Below are positions 1 to 9,656 of a stretch of DNA of 64,000 nucleotides, piece by piece. The notes under the pieces were generated by a model. That model made no database searches. It was not told the DNA's origin and saw nothing but the letters and a program-made list of their open reading frames with translations. The DNA comes from Bog-473 sp963800725 (GTDB lineage: Bacteria > Actinomycetota > Acidimicrobiia > Acidimicrobiales > RAAP-2), in assembly GCA_963800725.1 (NCBI GenBank), contig CAWDCE010000027.1:1-64000 (forward strand). The letters are read 5' to 3'. How positions within the stretch are numbered: the first letter of the stretch is position 1; each line of letters begins with the position of its first letter. A program made the translations under genes and the position numbers.

Positions 1-169
1 GCTCGGCGACTACGAGGGATGGCTACCACACCAAATTCCACCCGGTCCAGCCGCAATTTGATGATGACACCCGACCGGATCCCATCAAGAGGTGTGTCAT
101 GGGAGTTTCAGGGACGCAGCTGGCGGCCACGCTCCATCGCCGCAAGGCCACGCGCCGCCGCGGCTTCGA

Positions 170-721
170 TCAGGCTGGTCCAAATCGCCAACGGGTGGCG
201 CCGCCAGGCTCGATGGTGAGCAGCGACGTCGCCTGATGGCTCACCAGGCGGTAGACGCTCCAAGGAGGTGGCCCGGCCGATGGAGCACTGAAAGGGGCGG
301 TCAGGGCTACGCCCGATTCGTCGACTTCGGCCGGCCAGCCCTGCGCCCTCCATTGCTCGGCCATCGCGGCGACGATGCCCGGGTCGGTGACTCGTTCGGC
401 CACGCCTTCGACGACCAGGTCGAACTCCTGGGTCGCCAGGCTCAGTGTGCAGCGTGGATCACGCGCCAGGTTTCTGCCCTTGCGGGTCCTCTCCCCGGTC
501 TCAAACCAAAAACTCCCGTCGAACCAAAGAGCGCCGACCCCGGTGACATGGGGGCTCTTGTCCCCATTGATCGTCGCCAGCCAGCACGTGTGACGATTTG
601 GGCCGCCGCTGTCGGGGGCCTGGGACACGCCTTGCGCCAAGCGGTGTTCGATGAGCGACCAGTCCATGAGGGCCAGCCCGTAGAGATCGGCAAGGTTGGT
701 CGCTTCGGTCATCCCCGCCAA
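170..721 (-). CDS. PPOX-class (pyridoxamine 5'-phosphate oxidase family) flavin/F420-binding protein
   Basis: About 183 residues. The fold signature is the split-barrel PPOX family: an N-terminal helix region, then a strand-rich core with WLATINGDKSPHVTGVGALW, FWFETGERTRKGRNLARDPR and CTLSLATQEFDLVVEGVAERV, which in this family lines the FMN or F420 site. Actinobacterial members often reduce small substrates with F420H2, but the cofactor cannot be told from sequence alone. The C-terminus keeps WSVYRL and TRWRF motifs common in the family. An ATG three codons downstream of the chosen start is equally possible. The gene is intact and stands alone, with no obvious operon partner. Confidence is high for the family and low for the substrate. 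Confidence 0.8.
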   Translation of the reverse strand: MAGMTEATNLADLYGLALMDWSLIEHRLAQGVSQAPDSGGPNRHTCWLATINGDKSPHVTGVGALWFDGSFWFETGERTRKGRNLARDPRCTLSLATQEFDLVVEGVAERVTDPGIVAAMAEQWRAQGWPAEVDESGVALTAPFSAPSAGPPPWSVYRLVSHQATSLLTIEPGGATRWRFGPA

Positions 722-813
722 ACCCTATGGCGGCCATTGCTTCTTCGTCCACCACACATCGCGTGCGTCACCTTGTTGAACCGAGAATCGACCATTGATG
801 TACTCCGCCCATC

Positions 814-1890
814 TCACAACAGCGATGCATCGTCCTCTTTGGTCGACTCCGATTCGGACCGGCCCTGAGCGCGTGACCGACCGTGACGGGGCGTCGGGCG
901 AGTGCGGCGTCGACGCAGGGCGCGGATCACCAAAAGACAAAGGGCGAGAACGATCGCCACCACGACGAAGGTCAAGCCCCATGGCAGCACCCAGGCCGAC
1001 TTCGACTCGGTGGCACTGGCCTGCGGGGCCGCCACCGTGACCTGTGCCTTGAGGTGTCCGAGGGCACTGACCCCGTTCATGACCACCGAGTAGTGCAAGG
1101 TGTTTCCCGGCAAGAGTTGCCCGACTTCGATGGAGCGTTGCGCGCCGCCGCCGAATGACGAGGTGAGCGCGACCTTGGCCTTGGAAGTCAGCACTTCGTT
1201 GCCCGAGTTGGTGAGCGTGAAGGCGACCTTGGTATCGATACTTCCGCCGAACTGGCTGGCGGTCGATCGGTTGACCTGAAGCGTCATCTGCGACACGTTC
1301 AGTTGCGGTTTGAGTGGTCCCTTGACCCGGCCGTAGACACGCACGGCCACGGCCTGGATCACCGTCACCGGGATCGACCCCTTGTTCGCCGTGGTCCCCT
1401 GTGTCTCTTCGGCCACGATGCCCCCGACGTGGTCGCCCGGTGTCGCGGCAGGCGGGGTGTCGATGGTGAAGGGCACCACCGCTTGGCCGTGGGCCGGGAC
1501 CGACAGCGTCGGCGACGGGAGCTTGATCCACGCCCCGATGCCCACTTGGGGGTCGGTCCGCCGCCGCAGCGACAGTCCGCCGCCGGGCGTGTTGAAGGCG
1601 TCGGAACCATAGAGGTTGAAGGTCAGCGGTGCCGCGGTCTGGTTGGCCACGGTGATCGAGTCCGTGTACTTCTTTCCCGGGATCAGCTCAGGTTGGACGA
1701 AGACCCGGGGGGGCTGTCCGGCAACAGTCGTTGGGTACACCGACCACAGGCCGTTGCTGGCGGCATCGGCGGGCACGGTAGCGACCCACGACGTCGTCAC
1801 GGCGATCAACAGCGCGAGCAGTGGGGCGCCGACGAATCGAGCGACGCGGTCGCGCCCAGGCGCCAGCGGCTGGCTGCTCGTCGGAGTCAT
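814..1890 (-). CDS. DUF916-like (WxL-interacting/peptidoglycan domain) membrane-anchored surface protein
   Basis: About 358 residues: an N-terminal signal segment (around residues 22-43, ending ADAASNG), a long beta-rich extracellular part, one C-terminal membrane helix (about 305-325) and a basic, Arg-rich cytoplasmic tail. The segment YTDSITVANQTAAPLTFNLY, followed by a second immunoglobulin-like domain, resembles DUF916, the peptidoglycan-binding domain of WxL-interacting proteins in Firmicutes. It lies 60 bp downstream of the TIG-repeat gene on the same strand, so the two are probably co-transcribed and this protein may anchor or present the large secreted partner at the cell wall. The family match is by eye; the pairing function is inference. 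Confidence 0.72.
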   Translation of the reverse strand: MTPTSSQPLAPGRDRVARFVGAPLLALLIAVTTSWVATVPADAASNGLWSVYPTTVAGQPPRVFVQPELIPGKKYTDSITVANQTAAPLTFNLYGSDAFNTPGGGLSLRRRTDPQVGIGAWIKLPSPTLSVPAHGQAVVPFTIDTPPAATPGDHVGGIVAEETQGTTANKGSIPVTVIQAVAVRVYGRVKGPLKPQLNVSQMTLQVNRSTASQFGGSIDTKVAFTLTNSGNEVLTSKAKVALTSSFGGGAQRSIEVGQLLPGNTLHYSVVMNGVSALGHLKAQVTVAAPQASATESKSAWVLPWGLTFVVVAIVLALCLLVIRALRRRRTRPTPRHGRSRAQGRSESESTKEDDASLL

Positions 1891-1950
1891 GGTCGGCTAA
1901 ATGATGGCCGATGGTCGAACGCGTGTGGTGTCAGGCGATCGACCGCTCGA

Positions 1951-4900
1951 CTACATGGCCAGGTATTCGACCGTTGCCTGATACTGCCCGGCGTAGACCC
2001 ACGGCGGGATGGAGAGGGAGAAGGTTGCCCCGAGTTTGAACGTCCCCGCGCTCTGTCCGGCCTGCGCGGTGCACAGCCCCACGGCCCCGTCGGCCTGGGG
2101 GAAGGTCGCAGTCACCCCGCCCTGGGGATCCTGGCTCGGGTTGCCCGACATCGCGCTGCAGTTGATGTTGCCAATGGTCAGATACGACGAGGGGATCTTG
2201 GCGTCGGCGTGGGCGGAGTCCGATCCGGCCGTGGCGTTACAGAAGGCCGCCACCCCGCTACACCAGGGATTGGGGTTCGTGGGCGTCGGCACCATGTACG
2301 CGCTGACCGACCACCCCGCCGATGCATCACCGCGGTTGTCGGTGATGTACATGGTGTTGGCCGGCGCCTGGGCCGTCTGCCACGAACCGTTGAGTGCAGT
2401 CGTGGGCAAGTCGATGCCCGGGCACACGGTGGTCGCGGTGTCGGCCGGCGGCGCCGCGCAGCTGATCTCGAGCTGGCTGTCGTAGGTGAACTGGTCGGCC
2501 GGGGTGGCGGCCGACAGGCCGCCGGGGGTCTGGACCCGGATGTCGTAGGCGCCGGCCGCGGCCGAGGGGGAGATGACCACCAATGACGTCGAGGACTGCA
2601 CCGTGACGGTGGCTGCTGACTCAAGACCGAACGTCACAGTCGAGTCGGGGGTGAAGTTGGTACCGGTGACCGTCACGCTCGTGCCGCCACTGAGCGGGCC
2701 GCTGCTCGGGTTGATGGAGTTCACCGTCGGTGCGCCATAGGTGTAGACATCGGCCGGCACATCGGCCGACGTCCCGTCGCTGTTGGCAACGGTGACATTG
2801 ACGGCGACGTTGACATAGGCCGGTGCGGTGACCGTCAGCTTTGTGCCAGAGACCACGTTGACATCGCTGCCCGGAGCGGTGCCGAAGTCAACGGTGGCGT
2901 CGGGAACGAAGCCGCTACCGGTCACCGTGACCGTATTGCCGCCTGCTCCGGGGCCGCCGTCGGGGGTGATCGAGGTGACGGCGGGGGCACCGGCGGCGAA
3001 GAGGTCGGCCAACGAGGTCGGTGACGTCGCGATGTCGTTGGTCACCGTGACATCGAAGGACCCGGTGCTGAGCGCCGGTGCGGTCGCCAGCATCGAGGTC
3101 GGAGAGATGTAGGTGACCGAGGCCGCCGGGGTGTTCCCAAATGACACGGTCGAGTCCGAGGTGAACTCGGTGCCGGTGATGGCGACCACGGTGCCACCTG
3201 CGGCCGGGCCCGCATCGGGGGTGATCGACGTGACCGTCGCGCCACCGAACAAGAACGCACTATTGGCATCGGGGACCGAGTCACCGGCCGGGGTGTGGAC
3301 CACCACGCTCTCGGTGCCACTGCCCGGCGGGGTGACCGTCACGATCTTGGTGCCCGACTCGACGTCGACACTGGTGGCTTGGGTGGCGCCGAACGACACC
3401 GTCGCGTCAGGGACGAAGCCGGTGCCGGTGATGGTGGTCACCGTGCCTCCCGCCGATGGGCCTGCACTGGGGGTGAGCCCGGTGACTGTCGGGACGCCGT
3501 AGGCGAAGAGATCGGTCGTGGTCGCCGAAGACGTGCCCGCAGCCGTGGTCACCGTCACGTCGAGGGAACCGGCAGACCCCGCGGGGGCCACGGCGGTGAG
3601 CCTGTTGCCCGAAAGGACGGTGACGTCGGTGGCGGCTACGGCGCCGAAGTTGACGGTGGCCCCGGTTGCGAAGCCCGAACCGGTAATCGCCACAAAGGTG
3701 CCCCCCGCGACGTCACCGGCGTCGGGCTCGACCGATTGGATCGATGGCGAACCGTAGGCGAAGAGGTCGGCCACGCTCGGCGCCGAGGTGCCGCCCGGCG
3801 TGGTGACACTGACCCCGACCGCATCGGCGTAGAGGGCCGGGGAAGTGGCCGAGATCGAGGTGGGAGAGATGACCGTCACCGACGTGGCGGCAATTGTGCC
3901 AAAGGACACCGAGGCGCCGGCCACGAAGCCAGTCCCGGTGATGGTCACGACCGTACCGCCCGCGTGGGGACCGCCGTTGGGGCTGATCGAGGTAACGCTT
4001 GGCGCAGCGTCGGTCGTGAACTGATCGGCCGCCGATGCGGTCGAGGTCGCGACAGGGGTGGTCACCGTGATGTCCACGGTGCCGGTCGCGGCCGCCGGGG
4101 CCACCGCGGTAATCAGGGTGTCCGAGTTGACGGTGACCGAGGGCGAAGCCACGCCACCGAAACTGACCGTGCTCCCCGACACGAAGCCACTTCCCGCAAT
4201 GGCCACGGCCTCACCGCCTTGGAGTGGGCCGGCTGTGGGGAAGACCCCGCTCACCGAGGGTCCGCCGTAGGTGAACTCGTCGGCGGCGTTGGTCGGCGAG
4301 GTCTCCGCACCTTGGGTCACCGTCACGTCGACCACACCCGCCGCCTCAGGGGGCGAAGTAGCGGTGATCTGGTTGGCTGAGACCACCACGACGTCGGTGG
4401 CGGCGATGCCACCGAACGCCACGGTCGCGCCCGCAGCGGACCCGTTCCCCGAAATGGTGACCGCGGTCGCCGTGGCCACGGCCCCGCCCGACGGGGTGAC
4501 CCCGGTCACTTCGAGGTCGCCGTAGGTAAAGACGTCGCCAGGACCGCTCGGCGACGTGCCGCCCGGGGTGCTGACCGCGATATTGACCGGTCCAACCGCA
4601 CCCGGGGCGCGATGGCGGTGAGCGTCGTCGCCGAGGTGACCGAGACCGCCGGTGACGCGGTGGCACCGAAGGTGACGGTCGCCCCAGGGACAAAGCCGGT
4701 GCCGATCACCGCCACCATGGTCGCACCCTCGATCGAACCGACCGAAGGCGAGACCGAACTCACACTCGGTGCGCCATAGGCGAAGAGGTCGGCCGCTCCT
4801 GGTGCCGAGGCACCCGCCGATGAGGTCACCGTGACATCGACCGCGCCGCTCGCCTCTGGCGGGGCCACCGCAATGATCTCGGTGCCCGACACGACGGTGG

Positions 4901-6002
4901 CCGTCGTGGCCCGGCTCGACCCAAATCGCACGACCGAATCGGCCGTGAACCCGCTTCCAGTGATCACCACCGAGGTGCCCCCGACCACGGGTCCGTTCCT
5001 CGGAGAGACGCCCCCGACACTCGGCACGGCGCCGTAGGCGAAGAGGTCGGTCGCGCCGGCGGCCGATGCACCATTGGGTGCGGTGGTCACAATGACGTCA
5101 GTCGATCCCGATGCGCCGGCCGGGGCAACTGCGGTCAGCACGTTTGGCGACTTGAACACCACCGACGTCGCCGCATTTGCACCGAAGGCGACAGTGGAGG
5201 CCGCGCTGAATCCGGATCCGACAATGGTCACCGGTGTGCCACCAGCGAGCGGACCGGTGTCGGGGCTGACCCACTCAACCGATGGCACCACGTAGGCGAA
5301 GCGATCGAACGACGTCACCGCCGACGTCCCGGCCGGCGTGGTCACCGTGGCGTCGGTCCACCCACTCGAACTGGCCGGGGTGAGTGCGGTGATGGTCGTG
5401 GCCGAACGGACCATCACCCCGCTCGCTGGAGTACCGCCGAACGAGACGGTGGTACCCGGCACAAAACCGGTGCCGTTGATGATGACCGATGTCCCGCCGC
5501 TCGTCGGCCCGCCACTCGGTGTGAGCGCGGTGACCGCCGGTTGGCCGTACGCGAAGAGATCGCTCAGGTTCGTCGGCGACGACTGACCCGATACCGTCAC
5601 GATGACATCGACGGCACGGTCTGGACCGGCCGGGGAGACGGCGGTCAACGAGGTCGGCGAATTGACCACGACGTTCGTGGCGGCCGAGAAACCGAAGTGC
5701 ACCGTCGTCTGTCCCGCAACGAAGTTGGTGCCGGTCACCGTGACAGTGGTGCCGCCGATCAGTGGGCCGTTGTCCGGCCCGATCGCGGTCACGGTCGGTG
5801 CGCTGGCGGCGCCGGCTTGGCTGAAGCTCAACAAGACGCCCGGTACCGCCATGGCGAACACCGCAACGACGGCAAGGAGGACCCGCGTGTGCGAGGCGTT
5901 CGAGTCGCGCCGCGTGCGCAGAGCGAAATTCGAGGAGGCGGCTTGGCGCGACTTCATCCGCGAAAAGAGGGGGTGAGCTGTAGATAGATACTTCATCGCC
6001 AT
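1951..6002 (-). CDS. Secreted IPT/TIG-repeat surface protein (one frameshift)
   Basis: Reconstructed as one protein of about 1,350 residues. It starts with a signal peptide (basic stretch, then VLLAVVAVFAMAVPGVLLSF, cleavage near AGAASA), followed by about 13 IPT/TIG immunoglobulin-like repeats of roughly 85 residues. Each repeat carries P-x-x-GP-x-x-GG-T-x-V-x-I-x-GTGF and a following VSFG motif. The C-terminal 170 residues form a distinct Cys-containing domain (GWSVSAYMV ... YQATVEY) that faintly resembles a WxL cell-wall domain. The frame breaks at 4604-4607, where a run of four G (plus strand) should be five; adding one base restores repeat five. The repeats make adhesion or surface-layer architecture likely. 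The DUF916-like protein follows it in the same direction. Confidence 0.82.
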
Positions 6003-6097
6003 TGCGGCGCTCCCCCTCCCCCGTCACAGTGCCCGCCTGGTAGAGGGGCATTTCGCCTGCTCCTCACTCACCAAGACCCGACGGTTTACTTTAGTCC

Positions 6098-6133
6098 TTC
6101 ACCAAGGCCCTGGCCAAGCGGGTGTTTGGTGAA
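6098..6133. terminator. Inverted repeat between the glycan operon and the TIG gene
   Basis: Arms TTCACCAA (6098-6105) and TTGGTGAA (6126-6133) are perfectly complementary, with an inner GGCC/GGCC pair. The hairpin lies in the 206 bp gap after the last gene of the minus-strand glycan operon. There is no clear U-tract, so this may be a weak terminator or a regulatory hairpin upstream of the TIG gene. Confidence 0.35.
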
Positions 6134-6208
6134 AGCCATCTCGGCACTTGAACTGTTTGCCCAGGTCAAAGAGGTACGACGCCGAGCGCGATCAGCCCGG
6201 GTGAGGGG

Positions 6209-6985
6209 CTAGTGCTGCTTCGGGGTGTGGGCCAGGGCGAGGACCGACTGTCCGGCGGGCATTTGGCGCCCTCTTTCGAGCCGTCGCAGCACCGGGATGA
6301 AGTATCGATCGAAGACCGTGACGCCCGTCTTGCCGGTCGGTGCACGGTGCAACTGGCGGGCCACCACCCACCACGCGAAGGCCCCGACCAGGTTCACGTA
6401 TCGGATCTCGTCGACGATGAATCCGGCGTCGAGCAAGCGTTGGCGCAGTTCCTCGCGCGTGTAGCGACGGTAATGCCCGATCGATCGGTCGAAGTCGCTG
6501 TAGAGCTGCATGTGGGCCGGGACCCACAGTGCCAGTTGACCTCCGGGGACCAGTTGGGCCGCCAAGTCACGCAGTGCGCCGGCGTCGTCTTCGATGTGCT
6601 CGAGGACATTGATGAGCACGGCCGTGTCATAGGGCCCGCCCACGGCGGCACCGACCAGATCGCATTGCAGGACCGTCACCTCGGGGCGCTTCGCGAAGCG
6701 CTGGCGCAACTCACCGACGCAGCGTTCGGAGAGATCGGTCGCGGTGACGGCATGGCCGTCAGCCAACAATTCGGTGAATGTGCCGTGCCCGGCGCCGGCT
6801 TCGAGGATGCGCGGTCCGAGCGCAGGTTCGATCATGTCGAAGATCCATTGGCGGTAGTTGTGGGCGTCGTCGAGGTTGTCGAGCGTCGCCGCCAGTTCGC
6901 GGTCCGCGTCACTAAAGGCCGACGGACCGACTTCGCTTTGTTCACGCGTGCGCTTGGTCACGCGCCTGACGCTACTCGTCGGCAC
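6209..6985 (-). CDS. Class I SAM-dependent methyltransferase
   Basis: About 258 residues. Motif I, ILEAGAGHGTFTELLADG (near residue 60), is the SAM-binding loop. It is followed by an acidic strand end VTATDLSERC, motif VLQCDL, and NVLEHIEDD, typical of the UbiG/Methyltransf_11 type. The C-terminal part has YRRYTREELRQRLLDAGF, usual in enzymes that methylate sugars or lipid-linked intermediates, and a hydrophobic patch near FAWWVVARQL. The GTG start follows the stop of the preceding glycosyltransferase gene directly, so it is the last gene of the rmlB-led operon. O-methylation of a glycan is the likely job, by context only. Confidence 0.82.
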   Translation of the reverse strand: MPTSSVRRVTKRTREQSEVGPSAFSDADRELAATLDNLDDAHNYRQWIFDMIEPALGPRILEAGAGHGTFTELLADGHAVTATDLSERCVGELRQRFAKRPEVTVLQCDLVGAAVGGPYDTAVLINVLEHIEDDAGALRDLAAQLVPGGQLALWVPAHMQLYSDFDRSIGHYRRYTREELRQRLLDAGFIVDEIRYVNLVGAFAWWVVARQLHRAPTGKTGVTVFDRYFIPVLRRLERGRQMPAGQSVLALAHTPKQH

Positions 6986-8902
6986 TCAGCCGAGAACCAA
7001 CCGTCCGCCGCTGTAGTCGAAAACCACCCACCCGTAGCGGAAGAGCTGATCGGATCCGAGCAGGCCGGCTTGGGCGATCGGACCGAAGGGAGCCGTACCG
7101 ATCAACTGGGGATGGAGGATCAGGCCGGGAATGGACCACACACCGCTGTGGACCAAGGGCGTCGTGATGGTCGAGCACACCGTGGCCTGTCGTTGCGCCA
7201 GATCGGTGGGCGCCAACTTCTCGAGTTTGGCCACTGCGGTGTTGACAACCGACTGCGAAGAGCCCGTGTCGACGGTGAAGGTGCGCTGTCCCCCGTGACC
7301 GAAACGCAGTTGGACGTTCATGGCGGCCTCGCCGGGGGTCATGATCACGTTGAGGGGGACCGTGGTGCCCGCCCCGCCATTGGTCAACGCTGCGGGCGGG
7401 GGCGGTCCGCTCGGGCCGTTGACGACATCGTTGCCGTGCGGGGCCGGGCCCTGAGGCCCCGCGAGCGTCAGGGTCTGGGCCACGAAGTCCATGCGCACCA
7501 CGCCGAAGCGGCCCAAAACGTCCGAACCCAAGAGCCCGACGGGCTGACCCTTGACCCCGAAATCGGGCAGGGTGGCCGCGGTGAGATCTTGGGGCGCGAG
7601 GCTAAGTCCCGCCGCCGACCACTGCCCGACCGCCACTGGTTGGGCACTGCCGACACAACCGACGCCGGCGAACTCCTCGCCCGCACCGGCGTGGGGAAGG
7701 TCCAGTTTCTTGGCCAGGTTGGCCGCGATGATCGACTCACCGGCCCCGGTGTCGATGACGAAGGGAAACGGTCCCTTGCCGTCTATGCAGACGTTGATCG
7801 TCTCGGCCACCTGTCCGGCCCGCTTGGAGACCGTGATGGGGAGCCTGGTCGCCCCACCGGCGAGCGCGGTCGCCCCGGCGCAGCCGGCCGACGCCGGTGG
7901 CAGCGCGAAGTTGACGTCGGGCTCGATGTGGACCTTGGGCGCCGACGCGGCCCCAGCACCGCAGCCCGCAAGGATCCCGAGCGCCGCCACGAGCACCACC
8001 AGGGCGCTGCGCCGGCGCGCCAGCTGAGTCCGCCGCGCCAGGCGGACGGTGGCGATGGCCATGCGCAGCGCGAGCACCAGGGCCGCCACGGGCAAGATCA
8101 CCCGGCGCCAACCCGAGGTGGTCCGGTTGGTGAAGCGCAGCGCGGAGCGATGATGCGAGAGCATCATCTTGTAGGGGTGGCGGGCCGTGCTCGCGCCCTG
8201 GATGTGGGTGATGGCAGCCGCTCCGGCGAAGCCGACCCCCCATCCGGCCTCATGTGCCCTCCAGCACAGGTCCATGTCTTCGGCGTACATGAAATACGCC
8301 TCATCGAAGCCACCGAGTTCTTCGAGGGCGGACCGGCGCGCCAAGAAACACGAGCCGGATACCCATCCCGCTTCGCTGGTCCCCTCCCCCTCTGGGGTCC
8401 CGGGGTTGTAGTGCTTGGTGAAGCGGTTCTCGGGATTGAAGAGTGCCAAGAGGGCGTGACCCGCCGCATCGAGCAGACCCGGGAAATGGCGGACCGAGGG
8501 ATACACCGTGGCGTCCTCGTTGTAGATGCGCGGGCCGACAATGGCCCAGGCCGGTCGCTCCTCGAGGGCCGTGCGCATCGCCGCGAGTGCGCCGGGGTGT
8601 AACCGAAGGTCCGGATTGGCCACGAGTACCCAAGCGGGTGGCACCTCCGCCCCCGCCAGCACGCCGAGACCCCGGTTGACCCCCGAACCGAAACCGACGT
8701 TCTTGTCGGGTCGAACCACCACCACGTCGGCGTCGGGATGCTCGGCGAGCAGCGAGCCCAAGGCCGTCGTCGCACTCTTTGGTTCACCGTTCTCCACGAC
8801 GACCACCGTGTCGGCTCCATCGTTGAGCAAGGAGCGCACGCAGCCCGCGAGAAGCGGCCCGGCGTTGTGGTCCACCACGACGGCGGCGAGGCGGTCACCC
8901 AT
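6986..8902 (-). CDS. Family 2 glycosyltransferase fused to a double retropepsin-like lipoprotein domain
   Basis: About 638 residues with two unrelated halves. Residues 1-265 are a GT-A family 2 transferase of the rhamnosyltransferase type: VVVDHNAGPLLAGCVRSLL, then PDKNVGFGSGVNRG, VLVANPDLRL as the DxD-equivalent, and GGFDEAYFMYAEDMDLCWRA. Two hydrophobic segments follow (about 270-285 and 298-312), the second ending LAGC like a lipobox. The C-terminal half holds two retropepsin-like aspartyl protease units, with catalytic motifs DTGAGESI and DTGSSQSV, which could form an internal dimer. No frame break is visible. A fusion of two neighbouring genes through a lost stop is possible. It overlaps neither neighbour and sits in the glycan operon. 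Confidence 0.75.
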   Translation of the reverse strand: MGDRLAAVVVDHNAGPLLAGCVRSLLNDGADTVVVVENGEPKSATTALGSLLAEHPDADVVVVRPDKNVGFGSGVNRGLGVLAGAEVPPAWVLVANPDLRLHPGALAAMRTALEERPAWAIVGPRIYNEDATVYPSVRHFPGLLDAAGHALLALFNPENRFTKHYNPGTPEGEGTSEAGWVSGSCFLARRSALEELGGFDEAYFMYAEDMDLCWRAHEAGWGVGFAGAAAITHIQGASTARHPYKMMLSHHRSALRFTNRTTSGWRRVILPVAALVLALRMAIATVRLARRTQLARRRSALVVLVAALGILAGCGAGAASAPKVHIEPDVNFALPPASAGCAGATALAGGATRLPITVSKRAGQVAETINVCIDGKGPFPFVIDTGAGESIIAANLAKKLDLPHAGAGEEFAGVGCVGSAQPVAVGQWSAAGLSLAPQDLTAATLPDFGVKGQPVGLLGSDVLGRFGVVRMDFVAQTLTLAGPQGPAPHGNDVVNGPSGPPPPAALTNGGAGTTVPLNVIMTPGEAAMNVQLRFGHGGQRTFTVDTGSSQSVVNTAVAKLEKLAPTDLAQRQATVCSTITTPLVHSGVWSIPGLILHPQLIGTAPFGPIAQAGLLGSDQLFRYGWVVFDYSGGRLVLG

Positions 8903-8909
8903 ACAGCGC

Positions 8910-9656
8910 TCAGGACTGCTTGGTGAAGCGGAACTTGATCAGGGCGGCCATGGCACCGAACCCGTCGCGCCAGGTGATCTTCTTACCCTCGTCGGCTTCG
9001 CGCCCGGCGTAGGAGATCGGCACCTCGTAGATCCGATAGCCCCGCCGGAGGACCTTGGCGGTGATTTCGGGCTCGAAATCGAACCGGTTCGAGACGATCT
9101 TGATGCCCTCGAGCACCTCGGCGTCGAAGAGCTTGTAGCAGGTCTCCATGTCCGAGAGCGTCGAGCTGTACAAGATGTTGGTCACCAACGAGAGCAGCCG
9201 GTTGCCGAACCAGTGCAGGGGCGCCATGTTCATCCGCTCACCGGTGAAGCGGCTGCCGTAGACGACGCGTGCCTTGCCCTTGAGGATTGGATCGAGGAGT
9301 CGAGGCCAGTCCTCGGGGTCGTATTCGAGGTCGGCGTCTTGGATCAACATCAGATCCCCGGACATGGCCTCCATCCCCGTGCGGATCGCCGCGCCCTTGC
9401 CCTGGTTGTGGGGATGGCGGATGACCCGAACGGTTGAGTCCTCGAGCGCGGCGAGGACCTTGTCGGACCCGTCGGTCGAGAAGTCGTCGACCACGATCAC
9501 CTGGAGGGTGAGGGGAATGTCGACGGCGCGCATGCGCCGGATGATCTCGGCGACGGTGGCCCGCTCGTTGTAGACCGGCATCACCACCGAGAGCGTCTCG
9601 TATGTCCGCTTCGGGGGAAATCCGGTGTCCGCGCTCAAGGTGTCGTCAGTGCTCAT
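8910..9656 (-). CDS. Family 2 glycosyltransferase (dolichyl/polyprenyl-phosphate mannose synthase-like)
   Basis: About 248 residues from an ATG that overlaps the stop of the UDP-xylose synthase gene by 4 bp (ATGA). Key motifs: LSVVMPVYNERATVAEII at the nucleotide-binding edge, IVVDDFSTDGS, HNQGKGAAIRTGM, LIQDADLEYDPEDW with the DAD metal motif, and VVYGSRF. This is the polyprenyl-phosphate sugar transferase type (DPM1-like), which loads a sugar from a nucleotide donor onto a membrane lipid. It has no C-terminal membrane helices, so it probably acts at the inner face of the membrane. A longer upstream start is unlikely because of the ATGA overlap. Confidence 0.85.
   Translation of the reverse strand: MSTDDTLSADTGFPPKRTYETLSVVMPVYNERATVAEIIRRMRAVDIPLTLQVIVVDDFSTDGSDKVLAALEDSTVRVIRHPHNQGKGAAIRTGMEAMSGDLMLIQDADLEYDPEDWPRLLDPILKGKARVVYGSRFTGERMNMAPLHWFGNRLLSLVTNILYSSTLSDMETCYKLFDAEVLEGIKIVSNRFDFEPEITAKVLRRGYRIYEVPISYAGREADEGKKITWRDGFGAMAALIKFRFTKQS

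Noticed and set aside
1..169. Open frames at the left edge, plus strand, including one running to 235
   Set aside because: They run antisense into the PPOX gene or end quickly and show no family motif; the edge may hold the end of another gene, but nothing can be supported.
1303..4380. Long plus-strand open frames opposite the DUF916-like and TIG-repeat genes
   Set aside because: They are GC-driven antisense shadows (Gly/Arg/His-rich) without starts or motifs; the minus-strand genes have clear domains and signal peptides.
6212..8602. A 796-residue plus-strand open frame
   Set aside because: Antisense to the methyltransferase and glycosyltransferase genes; composition is Arg/Gly/Asp-rich and shows no recognisable domain.
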